Assembly: GCF_001866665.1 (NCBI RefSeq) | Contig: NZ_MLYO01000011.1 | Coordinates: forward strand, 1-64,000 | Source: Streptomyces monashensis | GTDB lineage: Bacteria > Actinomycetota > Actinomycetes > Streptomycetales > Streptomycetaceae | Direction of reading: 5' to 3' | Length of the DNA: 64,000 nucleotides | In this document: positions 25,456 through 34,475 of the stretch, piece after piece | How the letters are laid out: each line of letters starts with the position of its first letter | How positions within the stretch are numbered: the first letter of the stretch is position 1 | Notes under the pieces: generated by a model | Seen by the model: the letters and a program-made list of their open reading frames with translations, nothing else | Databases searched by the model: none | What the model was told of the DNA's origin: nothing | Position numbers and translations under genes: made by a program

Positions 25456-25761
25456 GTGCCCGAGCCGACTCCGGATGCGCTGCGGGCAGCGGTCGCGCGC
25501 CTCGCCCGGAGCAGGACCCCGGCCCTCACCCAGCACCTCTTCGAGGCCGCGACGAACGCCCAGCGGGCCCGGAGTCTCGCCCCGCTGCGTGCCTTCGTGC
25601 ACAGCTGGGCGGTGTTCGTCGCCATCGAAGGACGCCCGGAACGTGCAGCCCGCTTAAGGGAGTTGGAGCAGATTGTGGATGCGGGGGAGGAGGATCCGGC
25701 GGCAGTCATCGCTGAGATCCGTGCGATTCGCGAGGCGGCCGAGGCGGAAGCCGGCCTCTGA
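25456..25761 (+). CDS. Small DUF6247-like protein
   Basis: 101 residues from GTG. Helical: PTPDALRAAVARLARSRTPALTQHLFEAATNAQRARSLAPLRAFVHSWAVFVAIEGRP, then a charged C-terminal helix with RELEQIVDAGEEDPAAVIAEIRAIREAAEAE. The LAPLRAFVHSWAVFVAIEGRP block is like the small Streptomyces proteins filed under DUF6247, often beside putative antitoxin or plasmid genes; I recall this without being able to check. No catalytic motif. Third gene of the winged-helix operon. Confidence 0.65.
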   Translation: MPEPTPDALRAAVARLARSRTPALTQHLFEAATNAQRARSLAPLRAFVHSWAVFVAIEGRPERAARLRELEQIVDAGEEDPAAVIAEIRAIREAAEAEAGL

Positions 25762-25771
25762 CTCCCTGTCC

Positions 25772-26797
25772 TCAGCGGCCCGCCGCCTCCCCCGTCACCA
25801 CCGGCCGCACCCTCGTCAGCAGCAGGTCCAGGAACTGCTCGGGGTGCCGGAACGACGCGAAGTGGCTCGCCTCGCGGATCAGGGCGAAGTCCTTCACGGG
25901 GGCCGTGACCGCCTCGTAGAAGCGGCGGGCCGGTTCCGGTGGGGTGAGGACGTCGCTGTCGCCCTGGAAGAGGAAGAAGGGGAGGCGGAAGGCGGTGCCC
26001 TCGGCGTACTCGTCGATCGTCATCGCCTGGGGGCCGAGTCGCTCGGAGAAGGTCATGCCCTTGAGGTAGGCGCGCAGGCCGCGCAGGTTGTGGGAGGGGG
26101 AGAACCAGAGGGAGCGGATCACGACCGTCTTCATCGTGTCGTAGGTGAGGGGGTCGGTCGTGACCACGGTCTTGGCGCACTCCGACCACTGCTCGGGGCT
26201 CCAGGCGGTGCGGTCCGGACCCATCGCCGCCACCTTCGCCCGCTCCTTCTTCTTGCCGGCCTTCGCCAGCCGGGCCAGCAGCGCCTCGTAGGAGGAGGCG
26301 TCGCGGCCGCCGCCGATGATGTTCTGGTCGGTGCCGACGTAGGCCGAGTACAGCTCGGGGTGGTCGCGGGCGAGGCGCAGGCCGGTGACCGTGCCGAAGC
26401 TGTTGGCGAGCAGTACGACCTTGTCCACGCCCAAGCGGTTGCGGATGTGGTGCGTCACCTCCAGGGCGTCGGCGTACAGGCGGTCGAGGGTCATCTCGCC
26501 CTGGCCCTCGGGGCCGCCCGCCGCGAAGGTCTTGCCGGCGCCGCGCATGTCCCAGCGGACGATCGTGAAGTGCCGCTCCCAGGCGCGGGTGCGCGGTGCG
26601 AAGACCAGGTTGGAGGCGCCGGGGCCGCCGTGCAGCTCCATGATCACCGGGTTCGACAGGTCCTCGCCCCGGACCGAGATCCACTGGTCGATGCCGCCGA
26701 TGCGGACGTACGACGCCTCGTCGATGCCGTTCGGCGTCCGGATCTCCAGCTTCTTCGCGTTCGCCCGGCGCTTGAGGGCGCGGTAGGTCAGCAGCAT
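25772..26797 (-). CDS. Alpha/beta hydrolase, prolyl-iminopeptidase-like
   Basis: 341 residues. Oxyanion motif HGGPG (about 76-80), WDMRGAGKT (about 102-110), nucleophile elbow in VVLLANSFGTVTG (A-N-S-F-G instead of G-x-S-x-G), catalytic Asp in LFQGDSDVLTPPE and His in EASHFASF near the C terminus. The pattern is that of proline iminopeptidase-type S33 hydrolases. It is divergent from a TetR gene with a 109-bp shared region carrying small palindromes, so local control by that TetR is likely. Confidence 0.87.
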   Translation of the reverse strand: MLLTYRALKRRANAKKLEIRTPNGIDEASYVRIGGIDQWISVRGEDLSNPVIMELHGGPGASNLVFAPRTRAWERHFTIVRWDMRGAGKTFAAGGPEGQGEMTLDRLYADALEVTHHIRNRLGVDKVVLLANSFGTVTGLRLARDHPELYSAYVGTDQNIIGGGRDASSYEALLARLAKAGKKKERAKVAAMGPDRTAWSPEQWSECAKTVVTTDPLTYDTMKTVVIRSLWFSPSHNLRGLRAYLKGMTFSERLGPQAMTIDEYAEGTAFRLPFFLFQGDSDVLTPPEPARRFYEAVTAPVKDFALIREASHFASFRHPEQFLDLLLTRVRPVVTGEAAGR

Positions 26798-26808
26798 GGT
26801 GTTCTCCC

Positions 26809-26855
26809 TAAACTGTTTATGTCGTCAGCTGTTTGGATGTGCTTACGGTATATAC
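26809..26855. promoter_or_regulatory. Divergent promoter/operator region, hydrolase-TetR
   Basis: Holds the inverted repeat TAAAC-T-GTTTA (26809-26819), 12 bp before the hydrolase ATG, and the palindrome GTATATAC (26848-26855), AT-rich for this genome. Both are plausible sites for the neighbouring TetR protein and for the two divergent -10 elements. Confidence 0.4.
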
Positions 26856-26906
26856 AGTTGTCTGTGGCGTCAACGGGATGACGAGCGAAGTGATGGGGAG
26901 TGGGGC

Positions 26907-27650
26907 ATGGCAGGGCGCAGTGATAGGGAGCAGGACCGGCCGCGCGATCCGGCGGCGGGCCTCGCGCTGCTGTGGGGCGAGCAGGGGCGGCCCACGCGCG
27001 GGCCCAAGCCCAGGCTGTCGCCGCAGCGCATCGCCGCCGCAGCCGCCGAACTCGCCGACGCGGAGGGGCTGGACGCCGTCTCCATGAGCAGGGTGGCGGG
27101 CGGTTTCGGGGTCTCGGCGATGGCCCTGTACCGGTACGTCCCCGGCAAGACCGAACTCGTCGCGCTGATGGTCGAGTCCGTGCTGGCCGAGGCCCCGGAC
27201 CTGTCCCGGGTGCCGGAGGGGGACTGGCGGGCGGCCGTACGCGAGTGGACCCGCTGCTGCGCGCGCGTCTACGCCGACCATCCCTGGCTGCTCGGGGCCA
27301 CCGCCATGCGGCGGCAGCTGATGGGCCCCTGCCAGCTGTCCTGGCTGGACGCGGCGCTCGCCGCCCTGGAGCCCACCGGTCTCGGCGCCGCCCAGCGCCA
27401 CCAGGTCTTCCTGCTGCTGATCGGGCTCGTCCGCAACCTCGCCCAGCAGCTCGGTGACCACGACGAGGAGGGCAGCGAGGAGTGGGACCGGCTGAGCGCT
27501 GAGCTGCTCGCCCGGCACGCCGACCGCTTCCCCGCGCTCGCCCGGGCCGTCGCCGAGGGCGCCTTCGAGCCGGACGGCACCGACGCGCTCGCATTCGGGC
27601 TCGACCGCATTCTTGACGGGGTCGAAGCGCTCATGACTGGGCGGGAATGA
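26907..27650 (+). CDS. TetR/AcrR family regulator
   Basis: 247 residues; ATG 26907 follows GGGGAG. An N-terminal HTH (about 35-80): LSPQRIAAAAAELADAEGLDAVSMSRVAGGFGVSAMALYRYVPGKTELVALM. The C-terminal region is like the TetR_C_1 ligand domain. A 25-residue lead before the HTH includes LALLWGEQGRPTRGPKPRLS, typical of the sub-family controlling hydrolases or efflux. Divergent from the alpha/beta hydrolase, its likely target. Effector unknown. Confidence 0.87.
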   Translation: MAGRSDREQDRPRDPAAGLALLWGEQGRPTRGPKPRLSPQRIAAAAAELADAEGLDAVSMSRVAGGFGVSAMALYRYVPGKTELVALMVESVLAEAPDLSRVPEGDWRAAVREWTRCCARVYADHPWLLGATAMRRQLMGPCQLSWLDAALAALEPTGLGAAQRHQVFLLLIGLVRNLAQQLGDHDEEGSEEWDRLSAELLARHADRFPALARAVAEGAFEPDGTDALAFGLDRILDGVEALMTGRE

Positions 27651-27746
27651 ACCTTCGGTGCCGATTTGCCCCACTGAACGGGCCGTTCCAGGTCGATTAC
27701 AGTGCTGAGCGTCGTACGGACGGACGGTGCCGTGAGGAGGTCTTCA

Positions 27747-28859
27747 GTGGGTACGACGTCCGGCGCCGTCTGGGGACGCGCCGAGCAGCAGGACTTCCGG
27801 AGCAGGGTGCGCGGCACGCTGCTCGGGGCCGCCGTGGGCGACGCGCTGGGCGGGCCCGCCGATCCGCTGTCCCTGGAGGAGATCCGGGCCGCCTACGGCC
27901 CCGAGGGACTGCTCGACCTCGCCTTCGGGCAGGGTCGGCGCGGCTCCGTCACGCACCACACCCAGCTCACCCTCTTCACGGTCGACGGGCTGATACGCGC
28001 CCAGGTGCGCCGGGACACCGGCGCCTGGCATCCGCCGACCGACCTGCACCGGGCGTATCTGCGCTGGGCGGCGACCCAGCGGGACTGGGGGCCCGACGAG
28101 CGCCGCAAGGACGACGGCTGGCTGGCCCGCGAGGAGTGGCTGTACGCCCGCCGCGAGCCGAGCCGGGGCCTGCTCACCGGGTTCGGCGACGAGACCATGG
28201 GGACGCTGGAGAAGCCCAAGAACCCGGGGGAGTCGGGGCCGGAGGCGGTCGCCCGCTCGGCGCCGTTCGGGCTGCTGGTCGGCTGGGAGCCGCAGCTCGT
28301 CGCCCAGCTCGCCGTGGAGTGCGCGGCGCAGAGCCACGGGCATCCGATCGCCTACCTGTCGGCGGGCGCGTACGCCGTGATCGTGCACGCGCTGGCCCGC
28401 GGCGAGAGCCTGGACGGTGCCGTGCAGCGCGCCCTCGGCCTGCTCTCCGCGCGCCCCGGCCACCAGCCCGTCTCCGACGCCCTCCAGCACGCGCTGGGCG
28501 CGGTGCGCCAGGGCATCCCGAGCCCGACGCGGGTGGAGGAGCTGGCCGGGGACGGGACGGCGGACGGGCTGCTGGCCGCGTCCGTGTACTGCGCGCTGGT
28601 GGGGGAGGACGTGCGGCACGGGCTGTGCCTGGCGGTGAACCAGAGCGGCCCGTCGGCCGCCGCGGGCGCCCTCACCGGCGGCCTCCTGGGCGCCCTGCAC
28701 GGCGAGACGGCGCTGCCGCCGGGCTGGCTGGCGGAGCTGGAGGGCCGCCCCACGATCCTGGAGCTCGCCGACGACTTCGCCATGGAGATGACCCAGGGCC
28801 CCGCACTGCACGGGCCCGCGGGATCCTCCCCCGGCTGGCTGGCGCGCTATCCGCGGTAG
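27747..28859 (+). CDS. ADP-ribosylglycohydrolase homologue with lost metal ligands
   Basis: 370 residues from GTG with GAGGAGG upstream. Helical ARH/DraG fold: GTLLGAAVGDALGGPADPLS near the N terminus, the usual DDTxx position at about 69-73, and the C-terminal GALTGGLLGALHGETALPPGWLAELE. Active enzymes bind two Mg ions through TDDT and a late D-x-D-T/S motif. Here the first reads THHTQ (His70, His71) and the second NQSGPSAAAG, so both clusters are replaced. Probably a non-catalytic binder of ADP-ribose or ADP-ribosylated protein. The frame is intact and codon use normal, so it is not decaying. Confidence 0.82.
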   Translation: MGTTSGAVWGRAEQQDFRSRVRGTLLGAAVGDALGGPADPLSLEEIRAAYGPEGLLDLAFGQGRRGSVTHHTQLTLFTVDGLIRAQVRRDTGAWHPPTDLHRAYLRWAATQRDWGPDERRKDDGWLAREEWLYARREPSRGLLTGFGDETMGTLEKPKNPGESGPEAVARSAPFGLLVGWEPQLVAQLAVECAAQSHGHPIAYLSAGAYAVIVHALARGESLDGAVQRALGLLSARPGHQPVSDALQHALGAVRQGIPSPTRVEELAGDGTADGLLAASVYCALVGEDVRHGLCLAVNQSGPSAAAGALTGGLLGALHGETALPPGWLAELEGRPTILELADDFAMEMTQGPALHGPAGSSPGWLARYPR

Positions 28860-28960
28860 GCCGTGACGCGCCCCCCGCGTCTGGGGTGTGGGGTCTCGCC
28901 CGGGTGGTCGGCGCGCTGCCCGCGGGGCTGAGGGGCGGCGCGCCGCCGACGGACCGTCCC

Positions 28961-30532
28961 CTACGACGGCTGGGTGGAGGCTCCCAGGGTGTCGTCGCCC
29001 GCCCCGGACGGCACCGGCACGGCGGCCGCCGCGTCCCCGTCCGAGTTGACCTGCTCGATGATCGCCAGCCGCTCGGGGGTGTCCTCCGGCTTCAGGTAGC
29101 CGATGACGACGTAGAGGACGAGCGAGACGGCCAGCGGGACGGACACCTGGTACTGGAGCGGGACCCCACCCGGGATCTGCCAGTTGACGGGGTAGTTGAC
29201 CAGCCAGAAGGCCAGCAGGCCGGCCGCCCAGCTGACGAGGGCCGCCGTGGGACCGGAGCGGCGCAGCGGCCGGAGCAGGCCCAGCATCATCGGGATCGCG
29301 ATCGGACCCATCAGGCCGGCCACCCACTTGATGACGACCGTGATGATGTCCTTGAACGTGGGGGAGTCGACCTGGGTCGCCACCGCCATCGACAGGCCGA
29401 GGAAGACCACCGTCGTCACGCGGGCCGCGACCAGCCCCGAGCGCTCGCTCCACGCCCGGGCCTGCCGTGACAGCACCGGCGCGACGTCCCGGGTGAAGAC
29501 GGCGGCGATCGCGTTGGCGTCGGAGGAGCACATCGCCATGGTGTGGGAGAAGAAGCCGACGACGACCAGGCCCAACAGGCCGTGCGGGAGCAGCTGTTCG
29601 GTCATCAGGCCGTAGGAGTCGGAGCCGTCCGGCTTCTGCGCGTGCACCAGGAGCGGGGACATCCACATGGGGAAGAACAGGACGACCGGCCAGACCAGCC
29701 ACAGGACCGCCGACAGCCGGGCCCCGCGCTCGGCCTCGCGCGGGCTGCCCGTCGCCATGTAGCGCTGGGCCTGGTTGAGCATGCCGCCGTTGTACTCGAA
29801 GAGTTTGATGAAGAGGAAGGCCAGCAGGAAGACGGTGCCGTAGGGGCCGACGAGCGGCTTGCCGTGGCCGCCCAGGGCGGGTTGGTTCCACGCGTCGAAG
29901 AAGCCGATGTGGCGGTCGTGCAGCTTCAGCACGACCGCCACGAACATCGAGGCACCGGCCAGCAACTGGATGACGAACTGGCCGAGTTCGGTCAGCGCGT
30001 CCGCCCACAGGCCGCCGATCGTGCAGTACACGGCCGTGATCGCGCCGGTGATGAGGATGCCCTGGTTCAGGGTGATGCCCGTGAACACCGACAACAGGGT
30101 GGAGATGGCGGCCCACTTGGCGGCCACGTCCACGATCTTCAGCAGCATGCCGGACCAGACGAGCGCCTGCTGCGTGGAGAGGTTGTAGCGGTTCTTCAGG
30201 TACTCCAGCGGGGATGCCACCTGGAGCCGGGAGCGCAGCCGGTTGACGCGGGGCGCGAACAGCTTCGACCCGATGGCGATGCCCAGCGCGATGGGGAAGG
30301 ACCAGGTGACGAAGGAGGTGACGCCGTAGGTGTAGGCGATCCCCGCGTACCCGGTGAACATCACCGCGCTGTAGCCCGACATGTGGTGGGAGATGCCGGA
30401 CAGCCACCAGGGCATCTTGCCGCCGGCCGTGAAGAAGTCGGAGACGTTGTCCACGCGCTTGTGCGACCAGACGCCGATCGCGACCATCACGCCGAAGTAG
30501 CCGATGAGCACGGCCCAGTCGAGACTGTTCAT
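28961..30532 (-). CDS. Sodium:solute symporter (SSS family)
   Basis: 523 residues, about 13 membrane segments starting SLDWAVLIGYFGVMVAIGVWSHK. SSS signatures: FFTAGGKMPWWLSGISHHMSGYSAVMFTGYAG (about 34-65), the sodium-site region, GGLWADALTELGQFVIQLL (about 163-181), FFSHTMAMCSSDANAIAAVFTRDV. A hydrophilic tail with a poly-Ala stretch ends the protein. Substrate cannot be told from sequence; relatives move sugars, carboxylates or inositol. It follows the SDR gene at 30637 by 104 bp on the same strand, and that gene carries the CTGACG operator, so it may import the pathway's substrate. Confidence 0.88.
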   Translation of the reverse strand: MNSLDWAVLIGYFGVMVAIGVWSHKRVDNVSDFFTAGGKMPWWLSGISHHMSGYSAVMFTGYAGIAYTYGVTSFVTWSFPIALGIAIGSKLFAPRVNRLRSRLQVASPLEYLKNRYNLSTQQALVWSGMLLKIVDVAAKWAAISTLLSVFTGITLNQGILITGAITAVYCTIGGLWADALTELGQFVIQLLAGASMFVAVVLKLHDRHIGFFDAWNQPALGGHGKPLVGPYGTVFLLAFLFIKLFEYNGGMLNQAQRYMATGSPREAERGARLSAVLWLVWPVVLFFPMWMSPLLVHAQKPDGSDSYGLMTEQLLPHGLLGLVVVGFFSHTMAMCSSDANAIAAVFTRDVAPVLSRQARAWSERSGLVAARVTTVVFLGLSMAVATQVDSPTFKDIITVVIKWVAGLMGPIAIPMMLGLLRPLRRSGPTAALVSWAAGLLAFWLVNYPVNWQIPGGVPLQYQVSVPLAVSLVLYVVIGYLKPEDTPERLAIIEQVNSDGDAAAAVPVPSGAGDDTLGASTQPS

Positions 30533-30636
30533 GTGCTCGATCGTGAGTGCGGCCGCATGAACGCGACAAGCAAGCGTCAGGTCAAGTCGCCGTAAAATCG
30601 TTCGACTTGATGATTTCTGTTCACTGATATGAACAG

Positions 30637-31425
30637 CTACCGCATCAACTCCCCGGCATTCACCAGCAATGACTGTCCCGTGATCGCCCGTGCCCGGTCC
30701 GAGGCGAGGAACACCGTCGCGTCCGCCACGTCCCCGTCCGTCGCCAGCTCCGGCAACGCCATCCGCTCCGTCAGCCGCCCCAGCACCTCGGCCTCCGGCA
30801 CGCCGTCCGCCTGTGCCGTGAAACGGACGTACGCCTGTACCGGCGGGCCCCACATCCAGCCGGGCAGCACGGTGTTGACCCGGATCCGCTGCGGTCCCAG
30901 CTCCCGCGCCAGGGAGTACATCGCGCTCGTCAGCGCCCCCTTCGACGCCGCGTACGCCGCCTGCCTCACCTGTGAGGGCGCGGCGACCGCCGACTGCGTC
31001 CCGATGAAGACGACCGAGCCGCCCCCGCCCTCCCGCAGCGCAGGCAGACAGGCCCGGGTCATCCGCAGCGTGCCCAGCAGGTTCACGTCGATGACCGACT
31101 GCCAGGTCGCGAAGTCCGCGTCCTCGACCCCGCCGAAGTACGAGTCCCAGGCCGCCACGTGCACCACCGCGTCGATCCCGCCGAACCGCTCCCGCGCCAG
31201 CGTGGCCAGCGCCTCGCACTGCCCCTCGTCGGTGATGTCCGTCGCCCGGTACGCCGTGTGCGCGCCGGCCGGATCGATCTCCGCCGCGCTCTTGGCCAGG
31301 TTCGGCCCGGTGCGGGCGCCCAGGACGGCGTTCCCCCCGTCCCGTACGACGGCCGCGGCGACCTGGTGGCCGAGTCCGGCGCCGACTCCCGATACGACCA
31401 CTGTCTTGCCTGCGAGCAGGGACAT
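30637..31425 (-). CDS. Short-chain dehydrogenase/reductase
   Basis: 262 residues. Cofactor motif SGVGAGLGHQ (about 12-21), VHVAAWD in place of NNAG, catalytic Ser145, Tyr158 and Lys162 (YAASK), and a closing VNAGELMR. Arg38-Thr after beta 2 favours NADP(H). The promoter holds CTGACG-N3-CGTCAG shared with the divergent EthD-like gene and with the 6.6-14 kb cluster, which has its own SDR. The symporter gene lies downstream. Probably a step in the same unknown catabolic route. Confidence 0.88.
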   Translation of the reverse strand: MSLLAGKTVVVSGVGAGLGHQVAAAVVRDGGNAVLGARTGPNLAKSAAEIDPAGAHTAYRATDITDEGQCEALATLARERFGGIDAVVHVAAWDSYFGGVEDADFATWQSVIDVNLLGTLRMTRACLPALREGGGGSVVFIGTQSAVAAPSQVRQAAYAASKGALTSAMYSLARELGPQRIRVNTVLPGWMWGPPVQAYVRFTAQADGVPEAEVLGRLTERMALPELATDGDVADATVFLASDRARAITGQSLLVNAGELMR

Positions 31426-31453
31426 CGGTGCCTCCCGCGGTCTGGCGCTTCAT

Positions 31454-31468
31454 CTGACGGGGCGTCAG
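31454..31468. promoter_or_regulatory. CTGACG-N3-CGTCAG operator, site 4
   Basis: Perfect palindrome CTGACG-GGG-CGTCAG in the 74-bp gap between divergent genes at 31425 and 31500. Same half-sites and spacing as sites 1 and 3, 22-25 kb away; the only other perfect copies I saw in the window are those two. Confidence 0.7.
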
Positions 31469-31499
31469 GATATGGGCCACGGCAGGAAAGGGGAACCGC

Positions 31500-32345
31500 A
31501 TGAGCGAGGAGAGCGACACCCGCAGCGAGGTGTACGGAGAACTGGCCGCCCTGGGCCCCTACGGCGTGCGCCCCGGCCACGCCCTGATCACCATGGTCGA
31601 GCCGCACCCCGGGCACGAGTACGCCTACAACCGCTGGTACGAGGACGACCACTACTACGCCGGCGCCATGGCCATGCCCTGGATGTACGCGGGCCGGCGC
31701 TGGGTGGCGACCAGGGACCTGCAACTGCTCCGCTCCCCCGAGAAGTCGGCGATCGCCCAGCCCGTCACCGCCGGCTGCTACCTCTCCACGTACTGGATCA
31801 CCGCCGGCCGCTACGACGACCACATGAGGTGGACCGTCGCCATCAACAAGCGCCTCAACCGCGACGCCCGCGTCCACCACGCCCGCACCCACGTCTTCAC
31901 GGCCTTCCAGGACCACGAGACCACGGTCTACCGCGACGGCGCCGCCGGTCCGCGCGACTTCCACGCCCTCGACCACCCGTACGCCGGCCTGGTCCTGGAG
32001 GTGATCGACGCGCACGAGCCCGAGCAGCGCCCGCGGCTCCTCGACTGGCTGCGCATCCGGAACCTCCCCCGCCGCCTGGCCGGCTCCCCCGCCGCCCTGG
32101 TCACGGTCTTCCGGCCCACCCCGCTGCCCGGCGACCGCATGACCTACGTCAAACAGGTCGAGGGCACCGGCACCCGGCTGACCCTGCTGTGGTTCCTGGA
32201 GCAGGACCCGCGGGAGTGCTGGCAGGAGCACTTCACGGGACGGGAGAAGGACATCTCCGACTCGGGTCTGGGCCGCCTGGAACTGCTGGCCCCCTTCATC
32301 CCGACGGTGCCGGGCACCGACCGGTACGTCGACCGGCTGCGCTGA
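31500..32345 (+). CDS. EthD-like dimeric alpha-beta barrel protein
   Basis: 281 residues. Two ferredoxin-like repeats seem present: ALITMVEPHPGHEYAYNRWYEDDHYYAGAMAMPWMYAGRRWVA (about 27-70) and a second from about 155 (GLVLEVIDAHEPEQRPRLLDWL) to about 215 (TLLWFLEQDPRECWQEHFTGREKDI). The NRWYEDDHY block is like the WY..EH.. of EthD and similar small oxygenase-helper proteins. No Cys/His metal cluster. It is divergent from the SDR gene and shares operator site 4, so it probably acts in the same pathway. Confidence 0.68.
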   Translation: MSEESDTRSEVYGELAALGPYGVRPGHALITMVEPHPGHEYAYNRWYEDDHYYAGAMAMPWMYAGRRWVATRDLQLLRSPEKSAIAQPVTAGCYLSTYWITAGRYDDHMRWTVAINKRLNRDARVHHARTHVFTAFQDHETTVYRDGAAGPRDFHALDHPYAGLVLEVIDAHEPEQRPRLLDWLRIRNLPRRLAGSPAALVTVFRPTPLPGDRMTYVKQVEGTGTRLTLLWFLEQDPRECWQEHFTGREKDISDSGLGRLELLAPFIPTVPGTDRYVDRLR

Positions 32346-32348
32346 ACC

Positions 32349-34244
32349 TCACCGCGGCCTCAGCTCATCCGGACAGGGAGTGCCGCGAGGCAGCTGGTAC
32401 GGCGCCGCCAGCCGGTAGGTTCCCGCCCGCGGCGCCAGCAGCATCGTCCACTTGTCGCCGTTCGCGTCCTGCGGCGTCTCCGCCAGACACCCGTTGAGGT
32501 TGTCGTACGACTTCGGCGTGCCGTCGGCCCGGTGCTTGGAGGCGTCCGTCTCCTGCGGCGGCTTCACGCTCTTGCCGTGCTCGTCGACGATGCTCAGCCA
32601 CGGCGAGTACGGGATGCGGATCAGGATCCGCCCGGCCTTGCGCACCCGCAGCGTCATCTCGCCCTGCTCGGCCCGGTCCACCACCGCGTTCGGCTCGGCG
32701 AGCGGCGTCGGGTCGGTCACCTGGAACAGCTGCCAGTTGGCATCGCCCCAGACCTGCTTCAGATACGGCATCCCGCGCTGCAGCAGCGCCCGCTCCCGCA
32801 CACCGCCGTCCCCGTCCGGGTTGTCCTTCGGCAGCACCACGAAGTGCACGGCCCACCGCTGGAGCCACTCGTGGTAGTTCGCCGAGTTGAGCGTGTCGTC
32901 GTAGAAGAGCGGATTGCGCTCCATGTCGGCCTGCCGGTTCCAGCCGCGCGCCAGGTTGACGTACGGCGCGAGCGCGGAGGCCTCCCGGTGCGAGCGCGCC
33001 GGGACCACCTCGACCCGCCCCTTCTCGGCGCCGGCCTTCTGGAGCTGGTTCACCAGCGGCGCCAGCTCGCGCGCCCACGACGCGGCCGGGGTGGTGTGGA
33101 TGATGTCGTCGACCGACTTGTAGCCGACCCAGCCGACGAAGCCCAGGAACGCCAGCACGGTCAGATACCACTGGCGCGACTTCGGCACCGTGAACGGCAG
33201 CGCCGCGATCAGCGCCGCACCCGCGAACAGCATCGGCAGCCGCGCGATGTTCGACCCGATCTGCGAGCTGATCAGCCACACCAGCACCACGCTGAGGCTG
33301 TAGACGGCGGCCGTCAGCCGCACGGTGATCCACTGCTTCGGCACCAGGAACAGGCACAGCAGGCCGTACAGCAGCGGCATGACCACCGACCCGAACGTCA
33401 TCGGCTGGGTGCCGGAGAACGGGAAGAGGAAGTAGGAGGCGGCGACCACCGCTGCCGGGGCGAGCCCCAGCGACCAGGTGCCCGGCCGCCGCTTCTGCAG
33501 GAACAGCGCGACCGCCACGAACCCCACGAACAGTCCCGAGACCGGCGAGGCCATGGTCGACAGCGCGGCCAGCGTCGCGGCCACCGCCGCCTTCGACCGG
33601 CGTCTGTGCCGCCACCGGTGCGGCCAGCAGAACACCGCCGCGACCGCGCCGAGCCCGAACATCGTGCCGAGACCGAAGGTCACCCGGCCCGAGACCGCGT
33701 TGGCCAGCAGCGCGAAGACCCCGGCGAGCGAGGCCCACAGCGGGTTGCGCACCGCCCGGCTGCGGATCAGGACCATGGTCAGCAGGCCCGCCGAGACCGT
33801 CCCGGCGATCATCATCGTCGTACGCACGCCGAGGACGGCCATCAGATACGGCGAGACGACGCTGTACGACACCGGGTGCATGCCGCCGTACCAGGCGAGG
33901 TTGTACGCCGAGTCCGGGTGCCGGCCGACGAACTCCGCCCAGGCGTCCTGCGCCGCGAGATCGCCACCGCTGTTCGCGAACGTGAAGAACCAGATGATGT
34001 GCAGGACCCCCGCGAGCGCGGTGACCGACAGCACGGGATGCCGGAGCATCCGCTGCCGCAGGGGCTCGGCGGCGACGAGGAGACGCGCGAGCCTGCCCGG
34101 CCGTACGTCGTCGCCACGACCGTCCGCGTCGGCCGTGGACAGGTCCGCGTCAGCTGCGGGCACGCGTATTCGCGGGCCGGACCCCGGGGGGTTTCCCGGG
34201 CCCGGATCGGCGTCGTCGGCGCGTGTCGGCTCCGCTGTGGCCAC
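32349..34244 (-). CDS. Polytopic membrane protein, glycosyltransferase/MFS-like
   Basis: 631 residues from a GTG preceded by GGGGAG; the frame opens to 34397 without a ribosome site. A disordered N-terminal 55 residues, then about 10-11 membrane segments between about 75 and 400 (first at VLSVTALAGVLHIIWFFTFA), then a soluble extracytoplasmic region (about 410-631) with EVVPARSHREASALAPYVNLARGWNRQADMERNPLFYD. Homologues are sometimes labelled MFS, but the fold reads more like an integral-membrane GT-C-type protein with a lumen domain. No MFS motif A. Its neighbour is a cell-wall carboxypeptidase. Confidence 0.7.
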   Translation of the reverse strand: MATAEPTRADDADPGPGNPPGSGPRIRVPAADADLSTADADGRGDDVRPGRLARLLVAAEPLRQRMLRHPVLSVTALAGVLHIIWFFTFANSGGDLAAQDAWAEFVGRHPDSAYNLAWYGGMHPVSYSVVSPYLMAVLGVRTTMMIAGTVSAGLLTMVLIRSRAVRNPLWASLAGVFALLANAVSGRVTFGLGTMFGLGAVAAVFCWPHRWRHRRRSKAAVAATLAALSTMASPVSGLFVGFVAVALFLQKRRPGTWSLGLAPAAVVAASYFLFPFSGTQPMTFGSVVMPLLYGLLCLFLVPKQWITVRLTAAVYSLSVVLVWLISSQIGSNIARLPMLFAGAALIAALPFTVPKSRQWYLTVLAFLGFVGWVGYKSVDDIIHTTPAASWARELAPLVNQLQKAGAEKGRVEVVPARSHREASALAPYVNLARGWNRQADMERNPLFYDDTLNSANYHEWLQRWAVHFVVLPKDNPDGDGGVRERALLQRGMPYLKQVWGDANWQLFQVTDPTPLAEPNAVVDRAEQGEMTLRVRKAGRILIRIPYSPWLSIVDEHGKSVKPPQETDASKHRADGTPKSYDNLNGCLAETPQDANGDKWTMLLAPRAGTYRLAAPYQLPRGTPCPDELRPR

Positions 34245-34475
34245 CTGAAGGCACTCCCCGTGTCCCGTCTTCTGTTCTCGGCCGCGTCCCTCGGAGGTTC
34301 CCCGTGGGTCCCGAGGTGTTCTCGGCCGCTTCTCGTCCTGTTGGCCGCCCCGTCCCGTGACCGACGACCTGCCCCGATTCGTGACGCTAGCACGCACCCC
34401 GCCGCCGGGCTCCCGGGTGGGGCTCCGACGACGGGGTGCGGGGGCGGTGCGGGGCGGCGCGGCCGCCCGGGCGGG

